In this document: in pieces, positions 1-11,500 of the stretch
How positions within the stretch are numbered: position 1 is the stretch's first letter
Layout of the letters: every line of letters starts with the position of its first letter
From: Cricetomys ansorgei
Lineage: Eukaryota > Chordata > Mammalia > Rodentia > Nesomyidae
NCBI GenBank assembly: GCA_026225945.1
Contig: JAMJFZ010001729.1
Span: 1-64,000 of the forward strand
Length of the DNA: 64,000 bases
Reading direction: 5' to 3'
The notes under the pieces: generated by a model
What the model was told of the DNA's origin: nothing
What the model saw: only the letters and a program-made list of their open reading frames with translations
Databases searched by the model: none
Made by a program: the position numbers and the translations under genes

Positions 1-3000
1 AGAGCACAAGCAGGCTTGCAGAATATTTTAGGTTCCTGTTCTCAATTCTAAAGTTATGGTTAGCAGGTTGGCACCAAGCAGCCAATCAAATTATCCTGCC
101 TCTATCCTGAGCTTCATCCACTGAAAATCTACCCTGCTAGCTTAAACTCTGAAATGTCTTGAATCTGAACTTCTGGGGCCCAAGAAGAGAAAGGTTTGTG
201 CAGGGTCCATATGCTTGTTGCACTAAGATGATCTCAGGGGAAGAAAACTCACAGCCACAATTGCATTGCCCCTTCCTAACCCGACACTAACAGTACAATG
301 GTTTTGGAAATAGGAAGGTGAACTCAAACAGAGGAAAGAAAGCCCTTTTACCAAGTGCCACTAAGAACTGTGAGGCCTAAATGCATAAGAATGACCTCAG
401 AATTTATATTTCCATCTAAGGGCTCTGCCCTTGGAAAGTGGGTCACCTGGGAGAATTTTTCTAGTGAACCCTCAGCACTGCCCCGGCACCTTTCCGTCAA
501 TGGTCCAAACCCTTTCCAGCACCCGGGACAGCTCCAAAGGCGCATCTCTCCACCGAGTGTCATTCAGCACTGAGGACAGCTCCTACAACCACTCTGGCCG
601 GATTTCCAGAAACCCGGAGAGCAAGAAAGAAGCTTTGCCCAAGGAAACCCCTCTCACCACACAGTTCCCACCTTTGCTCCCATCCACTGACGCACCTGAC
701 ATCCCTCCCTTGCCTGCAGGTCTCAAAAGAGAAGAGAAACCCAGACCCAGAGCTTCCCTGAAGAAGCCTAGAAATAGGACCCCACCCACCTCTTTTCAGC
801 CCTGAACCTCTCAACACCACTCACAGCTGGTTCTAAAAAACACTCTCCTTCTTCACCACCACCCTAGAATAAAATAAATACTCACGTGGGGGCTCTCAGC
901 CCTGTAGGCAGATGTGCTGGGAGGAGGCAGAGAGAGGTAGCTCCCCACACCCTGTTCTGAACCCCCTTTCTGAAGGAGCTAGATCCCATCTGGACTGGGG
1001 GGAGGAGAGGTATGTGGAAGCACTGAGTGAGGGGAAGAGAGCAGGGAAAAAGCAGGAACGGGGGACTGCAGGGCGGGGGTGTTGGGATGGGGCGAGGGAA
1101 TCCTTTTTAATTTCATTCTCTCCCCATGTCTACATCAGCCCTGCAGGCTCAGCTCTTTAATATTTACACACAGGAAGAGGAGAGGATGAGAAAGAACAGA
1201 GAGTCGGGGGGGGCAGGGCTACCTGAGTCCAAAGGGCACAGAGGCAGAAGCCTTCCAGAGCTGAGGGCTTGCCCCCCCCCTTACCACCCTCTATGCCACT
1301 CCTGTTCTGAGCTCTGGACTGGAAGGAAGAAGCCCTGGGACCATTCTGTCCCTTTGTTAACAAGATACTTTGAAGCTGCATCAGAAAAAGATCAGATTCC
1401 CCACCCACATACCTGGACACCCCCACAAACCCAGATTTCTTGGGTGCCTTCTGTGCAGATGGGAGAGGCAGTGTTCATATACAAGTGTGTTCTGATGCTT
1501 GGAACATGCTTGCCTGTGGGCTGCTGTATATATGCACATGAACATGTCAGCTAACATGTAAAGTTTATGCAAGCATGAGTCTACTCACACCTTAACAACC
1601 GTTAACAACCAAGCAGTCAAACATAAACCTGTGCAACCACGCTTATAACTCAGCTCCCAAGCAACCTCATGGCTCTCCACCTAGGAACCCAGGGAAAAGG
1701 CCATCCAACCTTCTCAGACTCTCCTGTTCCCAGGCCCTCCCTTGGTAGCCTCACTTTTCCTGTCTGTAACATGGGAAGAAGGGCTAGTGGGAAAGGATGC
1801 TGCACTGAGCCCAGGGGCCTGACAAGTTATTAGCAACGATGAGCTGGCAGCTCGTTACCATAACGATGGTGCCACCGCCTCACCCCAGCTCAAACCCAGA
1901 CTCCCCAGACGGCAGGAGGCCCGCTGAGCCAGCAGCCTTCAGACTGAAGGGGGGGTGGATAAAGAGGGAATTGAGACATGATGCTTGCAGGGTGGAGGGT
2001 ACACAGCTGCTTTTCCAACCCCCCACTGAGAAACCAAGCTGACTCCCCCACACGGGACTGAAATCAGAATCTGGGAAGGTTTCTTGACCGTGGGGATGGG
2101 AAGACACTGGGAAAGTCTCTGGAAGCTTGTCTCTGATAAAAGCTTCGTGATTATACCCTCCCCCTCCCTCTTCATTTCAGCACCTAAAACCAAACCAAAC
2201 AGAAATCCCCTCACTGAACTGCAGTCTCCTTACCAGTAAAAATGAGGGCAATTATGTATGCCCTAAACTCCTGGAAGACTCATGCAGAAAGGGTTCAGGT
2301 AGCTATATACCCTTCCTAAATCAGCTAAGACTCAAAAGTTTCTCTACCCATCAGAAGTCCAGTAAGGTTAAAAAAAAAAAAAAAAGAGTCAACCCAGCTA
2401 GAGGCAAAATGCATCAGAAACTGTGTGGGGTGAAGAAAAAATGAGCGTAGCCTGCTGAAGCACCAACATCAGCTGGAAGAGATGTTACATGCCAGGCAGC
2501 TGCTGAAAGCAGGCACAAGTTGGGCCTAGAACAGTGCCAGCCCCTCACTAGCTGGAGCTAGGACAAGGCCATGGCTTCTTCTGCCATGGCTCTGCCAGGC
2601 ACCCCCAGCCCCAGGAATACCTGTAGCCTCCTCTATTCAAAGAAGAGTCCAGGTGGACAGATTGACAGCCTTAGACACATGGAGTCTTCATCATCTCTAC
2701 CCACATGCATGCTCTGCTCTGGGCGGGGGGAGGGGGTGTATTTCAGGGATAGAATGTGAAGGTTAGGAAATCCCCTGAGGGAACACTAGCCTAGAAAGCC
2801 ACAGGTTCGATGTGTGACCTTGAGTCAGTCTCCTCTCTTTCAGATTCCCCAATTTGTAATTAAGAGGTTGGACCAAGTCAACCGTGAGGTTCTTCCTCTG
2901 GCTATCATTCTATACTTTCATGCAAGCTCATTCTTTGGACGTGAGCCCCCTGGCACAACATGCAGTGGGCACTGCCTGCCAGTTCAGGGGGGTGGGGGGG

Positions 3001-4120
3001 TCTGCGGGGGCTGCATCTGAGACTGTTCATCCTGTGTCCACCTCTCTTTTAGAAACACCTGCCACCCAAGCCCTCCCAGCTCTCTTTTTAGACCCTGATT
3101 CACTGCCAACTCACGAAGCTCTCCCTCCCCTCCCTCCTCTCTTCTCCCTCATCTCTCTCTTTTAGGCACTGACAGCTGGGTACAGAAGTAGACCCCCGCA
3201 CTCAGGAACAGTGGACAGGAGTGGAAGGCAGCGATCCAGGGACAGAGAAAGCACACTAGAAAGCATTACTCTCCAACCCTGACCCAACTGGGTTCCTTGG
3301 GTCAACGGAAGACCTGGTGGGAATTTTCCTCTACCACTGCCTAGCCATGTATGACTGTGAGAAATGCAATTCGCCTCCCAAGCCTCAACATTCTTTTCTG
3401 TAAAGTGGCATCATGTTAGATTGAACCTTGTGGAATGGCTGGTTTTGCAGGTTTGAAAACACAGCCAAATGCTGTCCATTTCCTATGGCTTAACCTGACA
3501 GCGGCCCTGCCTGCCTCCAAGGGAGCTGGAGAAACAAGAAGAGATGGATGAGAGAGGAGCATTTTCAAAAGTCTCAGACTGATACGGGGTGTGTTGTTGC
3601 ATTTCTACGCCAAGCAGCTAAGTACAGACCCACCTGGAACTGTGAACTAAACCAATGACCCAGAACTTAGAGATTTGGGGCTTGGAACTCTGGGAGAAAG
3701 CCACCTGCTCCAATGACTAACAAGATCTTCCTCCTGGCCTCCTCAGCGCCTGCCTCTAAAGGGCCTTTGGCCAAATTACTGAAATGACACAAGCTCCCAG
3801 AATACCTACCCCTTCCCCTCCCCCCCCCCAAAAAAACCCCATCCACATACACACAGGTACACAGCCTTAGGTTCACTCCAGGCTCATCTCCAGCAGGGTC
3901 CCAGCATGCAGTAAAGACACCAGTGGCATCGCACAGGATGCCCCAGGAGGTAGGTGAAGGTACAGAGTGCCCAGGAGCTCGGCTAAGTCCAGGATAAGGA
4001 GACTCTGGAGGGAGGGGCCGATCTGACCTCGGAAAAAGTATGCTCCTCTATGTTATGTCCCACCAAGAATGGGGGTGGGGCAAAGCCCAGGTGAGGGTGA
4101 ACCCTGCTTGGATATTTTCC
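1..4120. other. No gene seen; presumed intron of the CpG-island gene
   Basis: No coding exon, SINE or LTR that I can support. There is a 16-base A run at 2370-2385 and short C- or G-rich runs near 1270, 2990 and 3820. The open frames here are short and have neither family resemblance nor convincing splice sites. If the minus-strand donor at 4758 is real, this stretch is its first intron. Confidence 0.5.
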
Positions 4121-4375
4121 CACACAGTCACACAGTACACATACCCAGACCCATTCACAGAGATAGTCGCACATGCACATGCACACGCACGTCCATTCAT
4201 ACACACTCAGACACCTACATACACAGCCACACAGTGACAGCACACTCTCATCCACACATATGTCGATGGATTCATGGGTGGTTAACACCCTGCACGCTCA
4301 CTGCATTACACTCACCCACAGACCCACACGGCAACACCCTCATCACAGACACACGCACGCTCACACACCTGCAGA
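4121..4375. repeat. Degenerate CA-rich low-complexity tract
   Basis: Imperfect CACA/CACG/CATA units run for about 250 bases just left of the CpG island. They create spurious His/Thr-rich and Cys/Val-rich reading frames. Confidence 0.7.
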
Positions 4376-4449
4376 GGAAACTTCTCTCCGGATCTCCCCA
4401 ACACCACGACTTCCCCCCACAGCCAGCCAGCTACTCCCTCCCAGATCCA

Positions 4450-5330
4450 AGCTTCCATTCCAGCCCGGCATGGGCTAGGTGGGCGCTGGCCGGCCTCCCG
4501 CAGCCCCGCCGGGACAGCGCATCTGCGGGGCGCGCGGTACCCAACCCGTCGCTGGGGTCAGGCACGCCGGCCTCCAGGCCCTGGGGGAGGCCGGGGGCGA
4601 CCGCGGAGGCCCATCCCCTCCCCCCTCGCGGAGCCGGAGCCCAGGCCGAGGGAGCCCCGGGCGTGGGCGGCGCCGGGGCTGCAGCCCGGCGAGCCTGGGG
4701 GGCGCTGCAGAGGGCACGGCGAACGCGGCCCGGTCCCCACCCCTCCCGGCGGCTTACCTGGCCCGGTTGGGCTCCGGCCGGGTTACATGGTGCCGGCGGC
4801 CCGGGCCGGGGCTCTGCGGCTGCGAGCGCGAGTGCGGGCTCCGGGACCCGGCACTGCGGAGCCCCCGGCGGAGGGGCCGCGCCGGCTGCGGAGCCCCGAA
4901 CGAGCGCCGAGCGGCCGCGGGCGCGGGAGCCGGAGGCGGCCAAGCCACGGAGGCTGGATTTCCCGAGGACCAGGACGGGAGAGCGGGGGATCCCGCCCGC
5001 GCGCTCCGCCCCCGCCCCCGCCCCCGCGCAGGGCGGCCGAGCCGGGAGGCCCGCGACAGGGAGGGGGCCCGCGCTCCCCGCCCCCGCAGCGGTCCCGCGA
5101 GGACCACGAGGTCGCAGCCGGCGGGCCGGCCGCCGCGGTCCCGGAGGAGCGCCCGCGTCGCCGAGCGACGGCGCTGGGGAGGCCCAGCTTGGGGGTGCGG
5201 ATGAAGTCCCCCGGGTCGGTGTACCCCGAGGACCCAGGAACCAGCACATTCGGTTGTCACGACCCGCGCACCGCAGACCCGAGCACGGGGACCCAAACCC
5301 GGAGCGCGGGCGGCTGGGGAGGCACACAGC
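4450..5330 (-). promoter_or_regulatory. DLGAP3: CpG island, likely DLGAP3 promoter
   Basis: About 880 bases are very GC-rich with dense CpG, in sharp contrast to the AT-rich SINE-filled DNA elsewhere. No TATA box is evident, as is usual for CpG-island promoters. A consensus minus-strand splice donor at 4758/4757 lies inside. Assignment to DLGAP3 (SAPAP3, a postsynaptic scaffold protein) is inference from recalled human gene order, in which DLGAP3, TMEM35B and ZMYM6 are consecutive and co-oriented. Very long open frames here on both strands are a by-product of high GC. Confidence 0.65.
4758..4900 (-). other. DLGAP3: Candidate untranslated first exon (3' edge at 4758)
   Basis: On the minus strand the sequence reads CGGGCCAG|GTAAGCC, a consensus donor, with the last exon base at 4758 and the intron starting at 4757. 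The 5' edge is not visible, so the upper coordinate is arbitrary. The only ATG close to the donor is followed immediately by TAA, so this exon is probably 5' UTR. DLGAP3 identity rests on synteny alone. Confidence 0.45.
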
Positions 5331-6720
5331 TTCGCCGAGGCAGGCACACCCTGAATGTCACACACAGCCTCCCCCTTCCCAGGCACGTCCCCTTAGGCTA
5401 CTGTCCTTAGTTTCCTGGGTCTGCTCCCCGACTTCAGCTCTTGGCCTGGGCTCCAGGAGTCCCGTCTCTTTCCCCCCCTCCCCGCCCCAAGCGCCCCAGT
5501 CCATTCTGCCCCACCCCTGCCAGGGCGGGGCGCTGTGCCCGGCCTCCGAGTCCCTGACAGGCGTCCCTCACCCACAGTCCGCTCCAGCCGAGGCTATCCC
5601 CGGTGCGCAGGGAGAACCCTGCTATACCTGCCGTCTTAGCTGGGGGCCCCACCCGTGCCCACTGTGCCCGCCCACCTCTGGGCCCCGAGCCAGGGGCTGT
5701 GCCATGGGCGGGGCGGGGGAGGGGTAGAGGAGGGAAAGGGGACTGTCCGAAGCACAGCTCGGAGCTGCAGAGCCAGGACACAGGCTGCAGAAGCGCGGAG
5801 AGCTGACTGCAGCAGTCCCTGGCTGGAATCCGTCTTGGCGCCCAGAGCGATGCTGTAATGGGGGGGAGGGGGCCGCGCGGGGAAGCCGCAGGAGGAGGGG
5901 CTGAGGAGGTGGGGGAGGGGCCGGCTCTGGATTCTGACTTTCCCGGTGGGTGTGAGGGTACGCTGCCTCCGGCGCTCCAAGTTAGGGGTAGAGGGCGATC
6001 TACAGCCTCCACCTTGTCGAGTATTGAAAACTTAAGATGGTGAGATGTGGGCTTGGGAGGCTTGGGAGACAGTCCACCACCCCAAGGACAGACCTTGGGG
6101 ATTTGTTCTGAGTCAATGCCCCCCAATAGCTGACTCCTTTCCCTCCGTATTCCTTTGGGGTCACGGGCTATCCTCCCCTGAGTAACTGGGCAAACTGAGG
6201 CACGAAAAGTAAAAGTCACTGGCCCCAATGAATTAGAACCTGGAGCCAAGCCCACACCCATTCCCCAGGGAGATGTTCTAAGGTACCCCATTACATAAAT
6301 GACATAAAGGGGCCTGGAGAGCCCTTCTCCCGTGGGAAACCGAGTAGTCTAATGGGAGATGAACAGACTGTCCAGCTACCTTGCCTTCTAGGAGACCACT
6401 CCATTGTCCCTTCAATTGTGTGCTGAGACTGCAGACAATTCCCAACCCAGCATTCATTCAGCCAAGAGCAGATGTCGGAGAAAGTAAGATAGAAAGTTGG
6501 CCCAGGAACACTTTGTAGAACTGAGAGAAATGTCTCATTTCCCATGGTGCATAAGAACAGCCATCGTGTAGGATGCTAAAAGGTGCCTCCATGCTCTGTC
6601 AGTTCTAAGATGTATTTTGTAAACCGGAAGGCATCTTATGATGAACAAGGACATTTAGTGTATAGTTTTGATTCTTTTCTGTGAAAGCTGTTGCCAAAGA
6701 GCTGGATTTGAAAACTGAGA
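5331..6720. other. GC-rich flank of the CpG island, no gene seen
   Basis: GC-rich with some CpG to about 5960, then ordinary unique-looking sequence. Another possible minus-strand donor (CTGTGG|GTGAGGG) occurs near 5565 and could belong to an alternative first exon. No coding evidence. Confidence 0.4.
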
Positions 6721-6726
6721 TCCTAG

Positions 6727-6895
6727 GGGCTGGGCTGGTGAGATGCCTGCTGCCAAGCCTGATGACTGAGTTGAACCCCCGAGATCCACAAGGTAGAAGG
6801 AGAGAATGACCCTCCCAAGTTGTCCTCTGATCTCCACATGAGCATCGTGGCTCCTTGTGCTCTATTCCTCAACCCTTACACACTAATTACATTTT
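6727..6895 (+). repeat. B3A-type SINE
   Basis: Starts with the tRNA-derived head ggctggtgagatg, continues through 'gccaagcctgatgac' and 'aagttgtcctctgatctcca', and ends in an AT-rich tail. Confidence 0.8.
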
Positions 6896-7069
6896 TAAAG
6901 TTTAAATTTTACAAGCAAAAATTAAAAATAGTAAGAACCTAATGGAGTTTTCAATTGTTCATGCAACAACTACTTACGCACCTTGCTAGTGTCCTAGAAC
7001 TTACTGATTAATCAGCAGGTTTAACTCAGATACAGAACACACACCCAGTAAGGACAATGGCTTTTTTTT

Positions 7070-7268
7070 TTTTAGATTTATTTAATTTTCTGTGCATTGG
7101 TGTTGTTCCTGCTTGTTTGTCTGTGTGACAGACATGTTTCTCTGGGTGTCAGATTCTCTGGAACTGGAGTTCAGACAGCTGTGGTCTGCCAAGTGGGTGC
7201 TGGGAATTGAACCAGAGTCATCCAGAAGAGCAGTCAATGCTCTTACCGGCTGAGCCACCTCTCCTCCC
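7070..7268 (-). repeat. B3-type SINE
   Basis: Inverted element: T-rich tail, then 'ggaactggagttcagac', 'gggtgctgggaattgaacc' and finally 'gctgagccacctctcc', the complement of the B3 head. Confidence 0.85.
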
Positions 7269-7449
7269 CTGGACAATGTCTATTTAAACCAGTAACAATG
7301 ACCCTCCAAGTCAGTTTTGTGGAAATTTGACCTGTGCAGTCATTCAGAGCTCCACACAAAAAGGACTTGGTTCTTGCTCTGCAGTCACCATCTTTAAATT
7401 GTGTGTGTGAGAACATGTGGAGGGGGGTGCTCATGCACATGTGTGTACA

Positions 7450-7740
7450 TGCATGTAGAGGCCAGAGGTGTTGTCTGATATTCTTCCTCAGACACTATCA
7501 GATTTTTGGAGGAAGGGGTCTCTCTCACTGGCCTGGAGCTCAACAAGTAGGTTTGGCTGGCTGGCCAGTGAACCCCGTGGATCTACCTGTTTCTGCCACT
7601 GGGATTACAGGCACTCATGACCATGGCTAGTTTTGTTACTGTGTTTTGTTTTGTTTTGTTTTTAAACAGGTTCTGGGGCTCAAACTCAGGTACTTATGTT
7701 TGTGAAGCAAGCATTTTACCAACTAAACTACCAAGCCCAT
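7450..7740 (-). repeat. B4/RSINE-like old SINE
   Basis: 'ggcctggagctcaacaagtag...ggctggccagtgaaccc...gggattacaggcactc' followed by an ID-like 'gaagcaagcattttaccaac' end, interrupted by a TTTTG run. The subfamily is uncertain. Confidence 0.6.
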
Positions 7741-7861
7741 CTTAAAATTTTAAATATTTTTTAACAAGGGACTTGACATTTTGTAAATTATGATTCTTAT
7801 ATTAGGAATTCCATGCCTAATATAGGAGGACACAAAAGTATTTTTAAAGTCTAGAAACAGA

Positions 7862-8075
7862 GGCTGGGGGGATGGTTCAGCAGTTAAGAGCATTGGCTGC
7901 TCTTCCAGAGGACCCTAGTTCAATTCCCAGCACCCACATCATGGTTCACAACCATCTGAAAATACAGTACCGGAGGATCTGATACCCTCATCTGGCCTCT
8001 GAAGGTACTGCACATATGTGGTACACATACACACAGGCAAAACACTCACATATAAAATAATAAAAATTTAAAGTC
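7862..8075 (+). repeat. B3-type SINE
   Basis: Head 'ggctggggggatggttcagc', box B region 'agttcaattcccagcaccc', then a CA-rich segment and an AATAAAA-type tail. Confidence 0.85.
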
Positions 8076-8404
8076 TAGATGTCTAGGTGAAGAAAGGGAG
8101 GCGAGGACAAATAAATAAAGCATTTGAATAGAATCGCAAAAATTAAGAGAGTTTCAGGTAAAAACATATGTGTAAAGACATTCACCCAACTATCAATCAT
8201 GCAAGGCATGTTGACACAAGTCTGTTATCTCAGTCCTCCAAAGAGAGGAAGGAGGTTCATTATTTCAAAGCCATCCTGTGATATATACTGTCTCAAAGCA
8301 CCTAAAGAAAACAAAAATCTATCAAGTAGGATGTCAGACAAGGTATCCTAATTCCTTGGTCGATCCTTCCACTGAAAATATGATAAATGGTTTTAAGTGG
8401 TAGA

Positions 8405-8612
8405 TTTATGGCTAGAAAGATGGCCCAGTTATTAACAGCTCTTGCTGTTCTTGCAGGCGGAAGTCCTGTTCCCAGAATCCACACTGAGCGGCTCACAAAT
8501 ACCTGTAACCCCAACTCCAGGGATCCATTGTCTTCTGTCCTCCGTGACACCCAAGTACATATGTATATACACACTGACACTCTCACATACAGTAAATAAA
8601 TAAAAATAAATA
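8405..8612 (+). repeat. B3-type SINE
   Basis: 'gctagaaagatggcccag' head, 'cacaaatacctgtaacccc' middle and an 'aaataaataaaaataaat' tail. First of two near-tandem B3 copies. Confidence 0.8.
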
Positions 8613-8614
8613 GA

Positions 8615-8823
8615 GTTTGCTATTAAGAGCCCTTGCTGTTCTTGCAGAGGACCAAGATTCAGTTCCCAGCACCCACGCAGTGGCTCTCAACCACCTGTAA
8701 CTCAGTTCCAAAGGATCTGATGTCCTCTTCTGGCCTCTGGAGCACTAGACATGCATGTGCTACACACATATACATTCAGGCATACATTCATATACATAAA
8801 ATAAAAACAAATATATTTTAAAG
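8615..8823 (+). repeat. B3-type SINE, head truncated
   Basis: Begins inside the head ('ttaagagcccttgctgttc'), continues 'gttcccagcacccacgcag' and ends in an A-rich tail. Directly follows another B3. Confidence 0.8.
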
Positions 8824-8835
8824 TGATAGAGAAAG

Positions 8836-9058
8836 GCTGACTATGTGTCTCAGATGACATAGTGTTGCTTAGCATGCAAGAGGCCCTGAGTTTGATCCTT
8901 AGCACCACATAAAACTAGGCATGGTGGTAAGTACCTGCAATCCCAAACCTGGGCAGTAGAGGCAAGAAGATGAGAAGTTCAAGGTCATTCCTTGGTTGTA
9001 TACTGAGTTTGAGGCCATCCCAGGTTATACAAGACCCTGTCTTACAAAGAAATTTGTA
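8836..9058 (+). repeat. B4-type SINE (ID-like head fused to B1-like body)
   Basis: An ID-like 'cttagcatgcaagaggccct' head leads into a B1-like body ('ggcatggtggtaagtacctg') and 'caagaccctgtcttacaaa'. Confidence 0.7.
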
Positions 9059-9060
9059 TA

Positions 9061-9063
<3 letters not shown>

Positions 9064-9093
<30 letters not shown>
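9064..9093. repeat. (TA)n microsatellite
   Basis: About 15 uninterrupted TA units at the end of the preceding SINE. Confidence 0.95.
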
Positions 9094-9098
<5 letters not shown>

Positions 9099-9099
9099 A

Positions 9100-10010
9100 G
9101 ATTTTTAAAAAATATTCTTAAATATATCAATATGCTAGCAAGAAAACTAAGTCCCAAATATAAACGAAGGCAAAACCAAAAAAGAATAGAGCATGAGGCA
9201 ACTTTAGCACTGAGGTCCAGGTAGATCTGTTACAAAAAGGGTATCATGCGGGGCCAGCCAAGCTGGGTTACATGGCGGGTACGTAAGAATCTGCGTTCTG
9301 TAGAGCAGCCAGTTCTTGGTACACAGTAGCTGGTTCATGGGTCACAGTCTTCTTCGGTGACTCTGGCTTCAGCCCTTACCGTGTTACTGAGCATCGTACA
9401 ACATTCTGAAATTTTGGGGCCTTGCAATGATCTTGATTGGAAGATAAAGAAACACCCCGAATAATGAATCCACGGAGAAAGAGACCCGGTGCAGAGAGCA
9501 TCGCGGTGAGATGCAGAGGACATGTCCGTCTTCCAGAGGGATCTGAGAAATAGGAAGTATTTGTCACTAGATGTCTCGGTTGACAGAAAACCTTGAGGTT
9601 TGTGGGTTGATAGACTTTTGGCCTCCCGAATTTTAAACTACAGAGAAACAGGAAGACCTAGATTCTGAGTGTTTGTTGAGCCTAGCCTCTGGCACCGCCA
9701 ACTCCGCCAACACGGCTTGCTTCCTCCACTTATCTCCCTCAATGAAATAATTTAAGTTGATAAAAAAGGTGACCACTTCGCCTGTCTCTGAATGCTGTCC
9801 TCTGCCGTGTGACTTTCCAACTCTCTGACTTAGAGATGGACTCTGCTTTCTCTCCCTTTGATCTGAGTGGATCTGTGCCTTTTTAACTAGCTTTGGCAGT
9901 CGGCGTAGTAGTGTGGAAGTTTCTCTCTCCTGGTTCCACAAGCCAGAGGTAGCACTCTGGAAAGATGAGTGACAAGATGGCAGAGAGCCATGCCATCCCA
10001 ACTGTATCTG
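9100..10010. other. No recognised element
   Basis: Unique-looking sequence without splice-consistent coding frames or a repeat I can name. Confidence 0.4.
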
Positions 10011-10016
10011 TTACTC

Positions 10017-10076
<60 letters not shown>
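10017..10076. repeat. (TG)n microsatellite
   Basis: About 60 bases of TG with one interruption near its start. Confidence 0.95.
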
Positions 10077-10077
<1 letters not shown>

Positions 10078-10398
10078 TGATAAAGCACTGTGACTTCGAG
10101 CAACTTAGAGAAGAAAGAGTTTACTTTGTATTTCAGTCTGAGAGGGGGAGCTCATGAAGAGGCATGGCAACAGGTGGCTGGAGCAAAAAGCTGAGGGGTC
10201 ACATCTTCAGCTGTCTACGTGGAGCAGAGATCGAATTGGATGTGGGGTGAGGCTATAAACTCTCCAAGCCCTACCAAAGTGATGTGCCACCTCCAATGGA
10301 GCTCTACCACCTAAACTTCCCCAAACAGCACCACCAACTGAGAACCAAGTGTCACATACGTGAGCCTATTGGGTACATTTTTCATTCAAAGCACCACA
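10077..10398 (-). mobile_element. Rodent LTR-like repeat (MaLR-type?)
   Basis: 'gtggtgataaagcactgtga' at one end and 'ttcattcaaagcaccaca' at the other match a common rodent interspersed repeat. It resembles the longer copy at 21601-22045 at its left end. Class assignment is uncertain. Confidence 0.5.
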
Positions 10399-10401
10399 CT
10401 A

Positions 10402-10500
10402 AGCCGGGCGGTGGTGGCGCACGCCTTTATTCCCAGCACTAGAAAAGCGGAGACAGGTGGATCTCTGTGTGTTCCAGGCCAGCCTGGGATTCTGAGAGAC
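10402..10500 (+). repeat. B1 SINE, 3' truncated
   Basis: Starts 'gccgggcggtggtggcgcac' and continues to 'aggccagcctgggattctga', then breaks off. Confidence 0.85.
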
Positions 10501-10756
10501 CTCATCTTCCCCAGATTGCACAGATTAGAGATTGATCTAACTGGGGGATAGAGAGGACAGGAAATGAAGAAACACAGACAGGAATACAGACAAACTTGGA
10601 TTGAGTGGGCTGTAGGCTGTGATGGGGAGACACCAGCAGCAACCCAGAAACTCAGCATGCTGGTGATAGCTAGCACAGCCAGGAGGCAGATTTGCTAATC
10701 TGGTAGGAGTTCTCTACAGTGGGGAGCAATCTCTGGTTGCAGTCATCTGAGAGGAG
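10501..10756. other. No recognised element
   Basis: Short spacer between B1 copies; nothing supportable. Confidence 0.4.
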
Positions 10757-10905
10757 GAAGCTACTCGTGGTGGTGCACATCTTTAATCCCAGCATTTTAG
10801 GAGGCAGAAGCAGGTGGATCTCTGAGTTCCAGTCCAGCCTGGTCTACATAGTGAGTTCCAGGACAGCCAGGGCTACATAGTGAGACCCTGTCTCAAACAA
10901 AAATT
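10757..10905 (+). repeat. B1 SINE
   Basis: 'cgtggtggtgcacatcttta' to 'gtgagaccctgtctcaaac'; essentially full length. Confidence 0.9.
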
Positions 10906-11059
10906 ATGTAATTTGATAACCTTATTCTAAAATTATTATGGAAACTAGAGAGCCAAGAATGGTTAAGATTGTTTTTTCTAAAGAAACCATAGAGGCTGAG
11001 GTTATGGCTCAGGAGGTAAGAGAACTTACTGTGCAAGCATGAGGGTAAGAGTTCAGATC

Positions 11060-11214
11060 CCAGCCAGCTGATGATGGCACATGCCTTTAATCCCAGCACT
11101 CGGGAGGCAGAAGTAGGCAGATCTCTGTGAGTTCGAGGCCAGCCTGGTCTACAGAATGAGCTTCAGGACAGCCAGAGTTACAACAGAGAAACCCTGTCCA
11201 AAAAAAAAAAAAAC
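11060..11214 (+). repeat. B1 SINE nested in an older SINE
   Basis: Complete B1 with the 'gttacaacagagaaaccc' end and an A tail that has grown into a GGAA array. The flanking 13-bp target-site duplication marks it as a clean retroposition. Confidence 0.9.
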
Positions 11215-11215
11215 A

Positions 11216-11290
11216 GGAAGGAAGGAAAGAAAGAAGGAAGGAAGGAAGGAAGGAAGGAAGGAAGGAAGGAAGGAAGGAAGGAAGGAAGAA
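11216..11290. repeat. (GGAA)n microsatellite
   Basis: About 18 GGAA units grown from the A tail of the preceding B1. Confidence 0.95.
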
Positions 11291-11500
11291 AAAGAGTTCA
11301 GATCTTACAGCACACAGGGAAAATTTTTGAGCAGGGATAGATCACCGGGCAGCCAACGTAGCCAAAGAGCAGCAAGCTGTAAATTCAAGAGAAAGACCCT
11401 GTCTCAAGAGAATAACACAGAGAGTAACGGAACAGGATACTCAATGTCCTCCTCTAGCCTCTGAGCATGCATGTGTAGACACATACCCCCCCACATACAC

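Larger units (their letters stand above)
10991..11480 (+). repeat. Older B4-type SINE split by a B1
   Basis: The left piece (10991-11059) has the 'gttatggctcaggaggtaag' head. The right piece (11292-11480) carries 'gaccctgtctcaagagaat' and 'tctagcctctgagcatgca'. The B1 in between is flanked by a 13-bp duplication, AAGAGTTCAGATC (11047-11059 and 11292-11304). Confidence 0.7.

Noticed and set aside
4069..5727. A 552-codon plus-strand open frame and several long frames on both strands through the CpG island
   Set aside because: GC-rich, CpG-dense DNA has few stop codons. The frame starts in a CA-rich tract, is Pro/Arg/Ala/Gly low-complexity and resembles no family. The strand evidence (donor at 4758) is on minus.
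11216..11290. CRISPR-like or other structured direct repeat array
   Set aside because: Simple 4-bp SINE-tail microsatellite with no spacers; the genome is mammalian.
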